Part shown: positions 27,545 to 36,538 of the stretch, piece by piece
Layout of the letters: every line of letters starts with the position of its first letter
Position numbering within the stretch: position 1 is the stretch's first letter
Assembly (NCBI GenBank): GCA_003254905.1
Contig: QANU01004444.1
Span: forward strand, 273,162 to 337,161
DNA: 64,000 nucleotides
Reading direction: 5' to 3'
Origin: Nissolia schottii
Taxonomy: Eukaryota; Streptophyta; Magnoliopsida; Fabales; Fabaceae
Made by a program: the position numbers and the translations under genes
The notes under the pieces: model-generated
Told to the model about the DNA's origin: nothing
Databases searched by the model: none
The model's input: only the letters and a program-made list of their open reading frames with translations

Positions 27545-28336
27545 TAATGTCTTTTTTGCTGGGGTTTCTCCTAATCCTACATGAATAGGTTCAACCAAAA
27601 GTACTTATTATTCTTATCCGTTGCTGATTATTTCTGGCTAAGGTATTCCTTGTTGAAGAATGTCAGCAACTTTGTTGTGTTTGGTGTCAAGGTCAGGATA
27701 GGAGAATAGAGATGTGGATAAAAAATTCTTGTATTTTTTGTATCTCATTGAAACTGGAATAGACGGGACAGAAAATTTTTGCATGGGGACACAGAATTGG
27801 GTCCTATAGGGACAAGAATTGATCTATATCTATTCCTGTGTCTCTGTCCTCATGTCCTATCTCTAGTACCGAATGCAACCTTTATGTCTTTTAATTTAGG
27901 ACAGACATTCTGTTTAACCCTGTTTCGCTTCTTGAGGGGAGTAATTGCACTTCAGAATCTTGAGGAACTCGTGAATGCTGATATGCTTGTCCAATAGGTG
28001 AGGTTTGGTGTCCTCGAGGCTGGAGCATATGGGGTTTCCCAGTCGAGAAAACGTGCATTTATATGGGCAGCTGTGGGGAATGGATCCTATAAAACAAAAC
28101 ATGGACGCATGTTAAATTGGAAAAAAATGCATGTTCGTATCCTTTCATTCTTAAATTTGAGTTGCCTTTACACCCATGACTTGCATGCATTTATGTTGCA
28201 CGGTATCAACATGATCCTGTCTCATGGTTTCAAAAGAAGATTTAAGGAGATCAATGAGTTGAACTTGATTCCATGTCAGAAAATTCCTAAGAGACCTGGT
28301 GTTTATTTATGGCGTAACAATGTGTTATTTATCTGA
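27545..28336 (+). pseudogene. MET1-type DNA (cytosine-5) methyltransferase pseudogene
   Basis: Pieces of the catalytic domain appear in order. A CWGFS-like remnant of the PCQGFS catalytic loop is followed by an in-frame TAA. Next come MNRFNQ (27581) and, with internal deletions, FLSVADYFWLRYSLLKNVSNF, matching the DYFRPRYFLLENVRNF block. After an insertion follows NLGQTFCLTL (27893), then a stop (TAG) and [20 protein letters not shown] with IWAA (28001-28061). It then jumps directly to [11 protein letters not shown], skipping about 50 residues. The DPVSWFQKK block and [16 protein letters not shown] follow near 28215-28300. The N-terminal RFTS/BAH part is absent. Stops, deletions and the missing catalytic Cys region make it non-functional. 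The parent, MET1, maintains CG methylation; no intact copy lies in the window. Confidence 0.88.
27683..27892. mobile_element. Insertion inside the MET1 pseudogene, MITE-like
   Basis: About 210 bases separate two parts of one conserved block: NFVVF ends at 27682 and NLGQTF resumes at 27893. In functional genes these are contiguous codons. The insert has repeated GGGACA/GGACAG text and weakly mirrored ends (AGGATAGGAGAATAGAG on the left, CTATCTCTAGTACC on the right). A clean target duplication was not seen, so it could also be a retained or remodelled intron. Confidence 0.5.
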
Positions 28337-28453
28337 TTTGTGATATGTAATGAAATGAAAATAAAAATGTCTAATGGACATAGGTACCCAACCGACAATG
28401 GCTAATAATTCAAAAGAGCCAACTGTATCTTTTGGAAACAGCTAAAAACCCGT

Positions 28454-28800
28454 GCTGCCATTAAAATTCAGAAGAGAGAAGCACACTTGCAACCTTGCAA
28501 CCTCCTGAGCTTTAGTTTTATTTCAACTCTTTTCTTGAGTGTGTCTGTGAGCTTGTGAATGAAATGGCTAGTGAGGTGAGGATACTAGTGATTAGCTTGG
28601 TCAAGAGAAAGTGTGTAGTAAATGGCAACATGTTTATCTTGGTTGGTGTTGCTGTGGGCTTGTGTGTTTGAGTAATCCATAAGTTTGGAGGATCTGTTGT
28701 AAAATAATACTACTCAAGTTTAATTGAAAATCTCACCTTTTGTGGGGATTAGATAAAGACTTTGTATTGGAAATTGAACCAATATAAATCTCTCTCTAAC
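28454..28800 (+). repeat. Dispersed repeat C, copy 3
   Basis: Matches 20321-20620 in direct orientation: GCTGCCATT.AAATTCAGAA, GAGCTTTAGTTTTATTTCAA, AAAATCTCACCTTTTGTGG and the following 'gaaccaatataaatctc'. It breaks off near 28800. Confidence 0.65.
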
Positions 28801-28979
28801 CTCCAAAATGGAAGCCATGTTTTCGCATTAATAACATTAGTTTGGTGCACTAAAAATGGTAATCACCTTTTGTTCCTGTTTCAATGGAGCTCTAAAATAA
28901 AAGAATAATCTTATTGATAAGAGGAGAAGATAGATACAAAAGGTGGGAGGATAAGAGATCTTCTATACACAAAGTAAAC

Positions 28980-29260
28980 GAAACAACTATCTATGAAGAA
29001 TGGCTTTCCAATCTCTTAACATAACGGACAAGAAAAGACTTCTATAGAGATTATGAACTTTATACCCAGTTGAAGTGAAATGCTTAATCCTATCCCACAT
29101 AAGATGTTTATAAAAAAAACTTGTCATTAAAAATGCGAGAGTTGTGCTCAAGCTAGACACATCAAATAGTAGCAAAAATAGCACATTGCCAATTTGCCAC
29201 AAAATAATGACTTCTTTCCTACCCCAAAACCAACATAACTAGTCAATAAGAATTGGTCTA
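28980..29260 (-). repeat. Dispersed repeat similar to 55450-55770
   Basis: Shared text includes TAGTAGCAAAAAT/TGGTAGCAAAAATTG followed by ACATTGC, a 'CCTATCCCACA'-type phrase and 'CAGTTTAACTTGTCAA / CAACATAACTAGTCAA'. Both could come from the same LINE or gene family read on minus, but no domain is recognised. Confidence 0.45.
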
Positions 29261-30522
29261 AGGCCGTTGGGTGCACCCAATACTCATCCAAGATACCAAA
29301 CAAATATTTTCATAGGGAGTTAATCATATAACAATGCAATAATAAGTGTGTACAGATTCGAAATTCACCCACACATGGGAAATAATTTTATGTGACCTCC
29401 GAACTTATAACATGTCATTAATATTAATTTTGTTAAGCACAATTATCCAAATAAAGGATTTGATTTTACATGTAACTTCAGATTTCCAAATGAGTTTTTT
29501 TAAGGTGGAGAGAGATTATGATCAAGGAATGAGTCAAAACTGAAAATAGGATTTACAAGTGAATAACCTAAAAGAATTAAGAGACCAAGATCTTAAGTCT
29601 GTACTATGTGACAACATAACAATATTTAAGTAACTCAAAATGATAACTAATTCAGAGGACTCTGTATCGTTAAGATTTCAAAAAAAAGGTTGAAGGCCCA
29701 AGAAAAAAGGGGAGTCTTGCATTCTAAAAAGATCCTGAATAGGTGCATTGCACTGTGTAGGGAGAATAGACAATATAGGACAGAAAAAACAATACTAAAA
29801 GTGAAATTGCCTAACCAACACCTGTATACATACACTTTACGAGAAAGTAGTGAAACATGATCCGGTATTTAACCTGTATGATTAATAACGTCATTCCAAA
29901 ATTACTTGATGATACGTTTTCCATCTACTTTTAATTATTATTTTTGAATTAATGAAATGTATTTAAATCTAAATACATTCAATCATACAGGTTAATAAGA
30001 ATTGTAACCTTCGGAGATAAATTTCTAAGAACCAGAATGAGAGGACTATGAAAGTAGAGTCAAGTTAAAAAGAAGTGAAAAGCATCCTACTGCTGAATTG
30101 ACATTACATTTTTGTACACTAGTTAAATAGAGAACCGTGTGAAGTGAGGTGAGGGGTGAATGAAGGGACATAAATGAAAGCAGTGGACCACAAACTTTAT
30201 GAAAGCAGTGGACCACGTCGCGTCTTTGGTGGAAGAAAGCATCATTTGGTACAATGAATTTAATGCCTTTTCTACACTATCACCAATATGTATACTGTTA
30301 TTTTTGCATAAAGGATGGCAAATTCATTACAACTAACAGCATCCTATGTCTCTGTCGAAGACCCAATAGTGCTTGAAGTCAATATCTCGCTTTGCTACCA
30401 CACACCATACACTCTTCACAAACTGCTCCCTTCCTTCTCCTTACCATTAAGAGAAATACTGCGAGTAGTGCAAACACTTTCTTACCTTACCTTTTCTTTC
30501 TGATAATCTGACCTTGAGAGTC
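29261..30522. other. Spacer and promoter region of the NB-LRR gene
   Basis: Mostly AT-rich spacer. Close to the gene, ATGAAAGCAGTGGACCAC occurs twice (about 30174 and 30200, 26-base step), which may be a promoter duplication. No TATA box could be fixed with confidence. Confidence 0.4.
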
Positions 30523-33500
30523 ATGGCTGCTGAAGCTGTTGGTGGAGCTTTCCTCTCTTCTTTTCTTGGTGTTCTTTTTGACAGGCTGGCTTCACCTGAG
30601 TTTGCCTACTTGATCCGAGGAAAGAAGCTTGATCAGAAGCTGCTTGGAAGGTTCAAGACAACTCTGTATGCTGCTCATGCTGTGCTCAATGATGCCGAGA
30701 AGAAACAGATCACAGACTCTGCTGTGAGGGTATGGCTGGACGAGCTCAAAGATGCTGTCTATAAGGCTGATGACTTGTTGGATGAACTCTCCACCAAAGC
30801 TGCAACTGAAAAGGATCATCCAACAGGTAACATCTTGACTCGTTTTCTCAATTTGGAAGATAGGGAGATGGTGAATAGGATGGAAGACATAATTGACACA
30901 ATAGAGCCAGTTGTAAAACAGAAAGATATTCTTGGCCTGAGAGAGATCCCCATGGAGAACATGTCATGGAGAATTCCATCAACATCTCTAGTTGAAGTAT
31001 CTGAGATATATGGCAGGAAAGAAGACAAGGAGGCCATAGTAAAATTATTGTTAGATGATACTAGTGGTGGTAAATTATCTGTGATCCCAATTGTTGGCAT
31101 GGGTGGAATAGGAAAAACTACTTTGGCACAATTGGTTTTCAATGATGATGAAGTGAAGACAAACTTTGATTTTCAAGCATGGGTTTGTGTTGGGAATGAA
31201 TTTAATATTATTAACGTCACTCGGACTATAATACAAGCAATAGCTCGTGGTTCTTGTGACACAAATGATTTAAATCTACTGCAACAAGATTTAAAGGAAA
31301 AGTTGTCTGGAAAGAAATTCTTGATTGTTTTGGACGACATGTGGAACGATAATTACAATGACTGGAAAGTTTGCCAAAATCCTTTTCATTATGGAAGTGA
31401 GGGAAGCAAAATTCTTGTAACAACTCGTAGTGATGAGGTGGCTTCGGTAATGCAAACTGTTCCAACTTACAGATTGCCTGTGTTGTCTGATGAGTATTGC
31501 TGGCAAGTGTTTGCGAAACATGCATCCCTTTCTCCTGAATCGCAGGACTATTCAACTCTAGAAAAAGTTGGTAGAAAAATTGTTGAAAAGTGTAAAGGGT
31601 TACCTTTGGCTGCTCAAACACTTGGAGGATTATTAAGAACAAAAGATAATGTAAGGGATTGGAGNNNNNNNNNNNNNNNNNNNNNNNNNNNNNNNNNNNN
31701 NNNNNNNNNNNNNNNNNNNNNNNNNNNNNNNNNNNNNNNNNNNNNNNNNNNNNNNNNNNNNNNNNNNNNNNNNNNNNNNNNNNNNNNNNNNNNNNNNNNN
31801 NNNNNNNNNNNNNNNNNNNNNNNNNNNNNNNNNNNNNNNNNNNNNNNNNNNNNNNNNNNNNNNNNNNNNNNNNNNNNNNNNNNNNNNNNNNNNNNNNNNN
31901 NNNNNNNNNNNNNNNNNNNNNNNNNNNNNNNNNNNNNNNNNNNNNNNNNNNNNNNNNNNNNNNNNNNNNNNNNNNNNNNNNNNNNNNNNNNNNNNNNNNN
32001 NNNNNNNNNNNNNNNNNNNNNNNNNNNNNNNNNNNNNNNNNNNNNNNNNNNNNNNNNNNNNNNNNNNNNNNNNNNNNNNNNNNNNNNNNNNNNNNNNNNN
32101 NNNNNNNNNNNNNNNNNNNNNNNNNNNNNNNNNNNNNNNNNNNNNNNNNNNNNNNNNNNNNNNNNNNNNNNNNNNNNNNNNNNNNNNNNNNNNNNNNNNN
32201 NNNNNNNNNNNNNNNNNNNNNNNNNNNNNNNNNNNNNNNNNNNNNNNNNNNNNNNNNNNNNNNNNAACATTTGCAGCATGTAAGTGACTATATTGTTGGC
32301 AAGCATGAAGAGAATGGGATTAAGGAATTGGGAGCACTTACAAATCTTCATGGGTCACTTAGCATTGGCAAATTAGAGAACGTCATCAATAATGGTGAAG
32401 CTTCGGAAGCAAAGATGAATGACAAGAAGCACATTGACATTTTAAAATTGAGGTGGTCGTGGTCATCACGTGACGCTGTTGCTAATTCCCAATTTGAAAG
32501 AGATACACTCAATAATTTACAGCCTCACGAAGACCTGAAAAAGCTATCAATTAAGGGCTATAGGGGTACAAATCTTCCAGATTGGTTAGGCTATCGTTCC
32601 TATCACAATATGACCAATCTGTCCTTTGAGCAATGTAGGAATTGTTGTATGCTTCCTTCACTTGGTCAGTTGCCTTCTCTAAAGGAATTGCAGATTTATG
32701 GTTTTAGTAGGCTAGTGATCATTGGTGATGAGTTTTTCAAGAGTGATGAATCTCATTGGGAGACACCCTTTCCATCCCTTGAAACTCTCACGTTTGGAGA
32801 AATGCCTTGCTGGCAGGAATGGCATTCATTTGAGTTGGGTGCTTTTTCTCAACTTAAGAAGCTTCAAATACGTGATTGTCCAATGTTAAAAGGAGATTTG
32901 CCCATTCACTTACCGACCTTAGAAGAACTTAGCATTGAAAAATGCACGCAGCTTGGTTGTTCTCTCCCTAGCACTCCTGCGATTCTCGAATTAAGGATAT
33001 GCGGCGAACATAAAATGAGAATGCAGGAGCTACCGCAGTTGCTGCACAATCTATCAATTGAAGGAAGCCAGCTAGTGGAGTTTGTGTTGGAGGCCATGAC
33101 TCACACCCAACCAACTTGCCTCCAATCTCTGCGCATTAGAAATTGTGACTCAGCCATATCATTTCCATGGGATTGTATGCATGCTTCATTACAAGAGCTT
33201 GAAATAACGGATTGCCCAAAAATTGATTCGTTTTCTGAAGGGGGTCTTCCGCCTAACTTGACAAAGCTTAATATCACAGGATCTGAGAAACTGCTGAAGT
33301 GCCTAGCTGACTTGCATAGTCACCCTCTTACCCGTCTTGAGATCAGTGATCGAAGTGAGAGTGCGAAGTTGTTCCCAAAGGAGGGTTGGTTGCCTCCCTC
33401 CCTTGTGTTTCTGAAACTGCGTAACTTTGAATGTCTGGAGACGTTGGATTGCAATGGATTTGTCCACCTCCCCGCCCTCCGAATTTTAGAAATTGTGAGA

Positions 33501-33653
33501 TGTCCCAAGTTGGTGACTTTGATGGGAGAAAGGCTTCCTGAATCTCTAAGACAACTTGACTTGTTTTTTTGTCCTTTGCTGGCTAAACGCTACCGAGAGA
33601 GAGACCCACAAGTTTGGCCCAAACTTTCCCACATCAGTGTTCATATTTGGTGA
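30523..33653 (+). CDS. CC-NB-LRR disease-resistance protein (RPP13-like), interrupted by an assembly gap
   Basis: ATG at 30523 (MAAEAVGGAFLSSFL); the TTG three codons earlier is not used. The first 380 residues run without intron to the N gap. They include a coiled-coil Rx-N domain (about 1-150) with VWLDELKDAVYKADDLLDEL, the EDVID-equivalent. NB-ARC motifs follow: P-loop GMGGIGKTT (192-200), kinase-2 FLIVLDDMW (266-274), RNBS-B GSKILVTTRS (about 294) and GLPLAA (359-364). The missing sequence should hold the MHD motif and first LRRs. After the gap, 461 residues of LRR run to TGA 33651-33653, from HLQHVSDYIVGKHEENG through LPSLGQLPSLKEL to PQVWPKLSHISVHIW. The two sides are in different frames across the 601 Ns, which only shows that the gap size is estimated. 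Such proteins act as cytosolic immune receptors. The recognised pathogen cannot be told. Confidence 0.93.
31665..32265. other. Assembly gap (601 N)
   Basis: Interrupts the NB-LRR gene between NVRDW (end of the NB side) and HLQHVSD (LRR side). The size is probably a placeholder or estimate: 601 is not a multiple of three that joins the two frames. A copy-number or repeat problem is likely, because the pseudogene 9 kb away shares the flanking sequence. Confidence 0.95.
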
Positions 33654-34257
33654 GTTTGATCTGGTGACTCAAGATCGTTAACAGGTATTTGTTTCACTCT
33701 CCCTCAAAAGTTATTCCATGGTTTGTTTAAATTTTTTTTTTCCTTTTCTAGTTTGTATATAGGGACATCAAAGGGTTATTTGGATCTAATTTTCTGCTGT
33801 CATGTATTTTGCTTTGCTGTTGAAACTTGAAAGATAACCCCGGAGAAGGAATTTTTGATATTATCCAAACCATTATAGTAGTCTCAAATATCATCTGACT
33901 ATCCTAATATTCATCTTGAATTACTTAGGATTTGCATGTTTGAACCCCCAAGCTGAACCCTCATGTCTTTACCAAGGGAACCTGAAGCTGGATGGCTCCA
34001 CAGGTATGTTCCTACATACTACAATACTGTTATGTTCCATGGCATTGCCTTATCATTCAGCTTTTCCAACTTGCCAAAGTGATAACCGTTGTGGTTAACA
34101 CTTAATATATTTCTTTGGCTACATGGAAAGATGTAGATCTATTGACATGTGCCATGGTGTGGCCTCTTTAACGAGGTCATGAACAAGAAAGCACAAATCA
34201 ATATTTTAGAAAAACGTTTATTCAATTTTCCTTGCAATATTCTTATAGAGATGGTAA
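33654..34257. other. 3' flank of the NB-LRR gene
   Basis: The first bases (ACAGGTATTTGTTTCACTCT at about 33681) match the flank after the pseudogene (CAGGGATTTGTTTCACTGT), so homology between the two copies continues past the stop codon. The rest has no recognised feature. Confidence 0.5.
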
Positions 34258-34563
34258 TCATTGTTTGTGCTCCTTTTTATCGAAGGATGGTAAAGTTTTG
34301 GTGATTTGGGCAATATAGGATCCACTGTGCAGCAAGTAACCTTGAAGGCTAGGCTGATATGAGGATCTTAAGGCAATGTTGTTTGTCTCAAGCAAGAAAT
34401 GAATGTTGACAATGAAAGCAAGAATGATAAGTGGCATCACGTTGAGTACTATGGCAACGAGTTCTTGAGGAGTTTTAGGCTCACTGAGAATTATAAAAAA
34501 TATGCATGCAATTATGAGAGTAATGTTTCGGTTGAGGAGGTTTCTACGTGTATAGCTCCTCAA
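34258..34563 (-). other. Small reading frame with hydrophobic segments (copy 2), unassigned
   Basis: A minus frame of about 101 codons contains TRRNLLNRNITLIIACIFFI, then SEPKTPQELVAIVLNVMP and LIILAFIVNIHFLLE. This gives two hydrophobic stretches separated by a short Pro/Glu linker. The second matches the frame at 23855-24121 (LAAIALNVMSLIIVAF), at the protein and nucleotide level. The N-terminal part lies in repeat A. The start is uncertain and the tail is polar. It could be the last exon of an unknown membrane protein or a remnant. No family is recognised. Confidence 0.4.
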
Positions 34564-34737
34564 TTTGCTAGGATTGTACTGATAATCTTTTCAATGAATG
34601 ATCAACTCAATTCCATGAAGAAAAAAAAAAGACAATAGAAAGAGATCGTACCAAACATTTAAACATAAATCATATAATGTGCAAGTCATATATCTCCAAG
34701 GGATATTCATGTACTGCCCTTAAACAAACAAGTGGAT
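34494..34737 (+). repeat. Dispersed repeat A, copy 2
   Basis: Direct repeat of 18874-19133, with the same poly-A tract position after TCAATTCCATGAAG. Here it overlaps the start of the small membrane-segment frame on minus. Confidence 0.85.
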
Positions 34738-34998
34738 GGTAGCAATGGTGGTGATGGTGAAAGCATCACTTTGACATTAAACAAATTTTGTGGCTAATAT
34801 CATTTTTCATATAAAAAATAAAATTTTATTATGTCTAAACTACTCTTCATATCTTTACAAAAGCAAACAACTCCATATCTCTATGTTTGGCCTTGTGTCC
34901 CACATCTGTTGAACCAAATAGGATTCTCATGGGTGAAAAACAATTCCAATTCTCACCATGGCATGACCTTGCTTTCAAAAGCAGCACATTCAATGTGC
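34735..34998 (+). repeat. Dispersed repeat B, copy 2
   Basis: Directly abuts repeat A and is inverted relative to its counterpart at 19210-19470. The A/B boundary here is GTGGATGGTAGC. Confidence 0.85.
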
Positions 34999-36538
34999 AC
35001 TAATTTGTTTCCCATATACCCAATTTTTGAACCATTGGTAGTAATTTGATATTGATCAAATGGTTATAAATCATATCACTAATTTAGAGTGAAAATACAT
35101 GAACTCAAATTATCAATTTTATTTTTATATAAAATGACTATTTTATCCTCACTCTTAAATCAAACTCTCTTCTTCAAACCACCTTCACCATTTATGCCAC
35201 CAATACCTGCCACCACCTTGTCCACCGCCTCCTCGTTACTCAGCCCACTAATAGCCACCCTCCTCTTCCCCAAATCGCGATCTCTTCCTCGTGCCCTCCT
35301 TATCTTTGCCACCCACCATCACCATTTTCAAGCAATTATTTGTTTTCAAAAAAAAAAAAATGCCATATTCAACACCCAAATTCCAGAACTATAGCAACTT
35401 GTATGGCCTTCATGTTAGTATATACGACCAATAATCTCATGATTCAGGCAGAGGAAGCAAAAATATAACCTGAATTAAAGACAGCAACGGCACCACAATA
35501 CTTGAGAAAACGTCGCAGCTTTTATTTTTTTCTGGATGTTTTATAACCTCCACCCAAACTCAAGGGAGAAAGAAGTTGCAAATACAAACATAATCATATC
35601 CCACAATCATCCGAGGAAGCAGAATCCACAATTGACTACAAAAAATAACGTTAAAGCAAATCAAATTAAAGATATATATCTCAAAAAGAAGGCTGATAAA
35701 ATGGGATTCTCCAGTAACTGCTATCAATCTTCCTTGATTCTCTTCAAAGATCACATATCTTGGACCACTAAACTCTAGAAAGACACAAGTGCGCTTGGAC
35801 CACTAAACATCTGCATAACAGAAAATGCAGAATATCTTGTTTCCATCAATTACACGATCCATCATTTGTCGTCCTCCAGTGCGCTTGGACATCATGTCGG
35901 GAACAATGGTCGATTTGGAACGATGGTGGAGTGACAGTGCTGTTGAGGACGGGAAAGGTGCATGCGGCAGTGACGACGACCTGAGCAGCAATGGGCATCC
36001 ACATCGAGCTAGATCTAGGAGAAATCACAAATCTAGAAGTAGGTGGGAGAGTGGTGGTGCCAAGCGGATTGGGATGGGAAGCAAACGCTAATTCCTTGCA
36101 ACTTTATCAATCCCTATTAACAAGTTCAAGTTAAATGAAATCGTTGATCTAAAACATCAATCAAATTTCAACCGCGAACGCCAAACCTTAAAATGGAAAC
36201 CAAGCTATCAAGACTTGCTTGAATTTATTTCATTAAGACTTTTAATCAGGTTGCAACCTAACAAGCATGTAGGTGAAAATGTTTGACCAGAATACATTTC
36301 TACAATAAATTAATACATGTAATTTATTGGCATGGAGAAGTACTTGATGGGATGGAAACTTCCAACAATGTGTAGCAAAATCTCATCTCTTAGGAGCTCT
36401 CATTAACCAAAAAACAACTCGGTACAAAATTAATGCCTAAGATCAGATGAATGAGCATTTATCTGTCAGTATGAAGCAACACCAACGTGACAGCTGCATT
36501 CATTTGCAGCCAATAAAATCATCAGAAGTGTTTCGTCA
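34999..36538. other. Spacer, no supported gene
   Basis: Contains a C-rich, Pro-coding stretch at about 35180-35320 and a moderately GC-rich stretch at 35880-36080. Both have open frames without recognised domains. The right end is probably the ferredoxin 3' UTR. Confidence 0.4.

Noticed and set aside
30514..30525. Upstream TTG start for the NB-LRR gene
   Set aside because: ATG at 30523 begins the usual MA-EAVGGAFLSS N-terminus; plant genes rarely start at TTG.
35825..36091. Plus-strand gene of 88 codons
   Set aside because: Its composition reflects a GC-richer patch; no homologue is recognised and overlapping minus frames are equally open.
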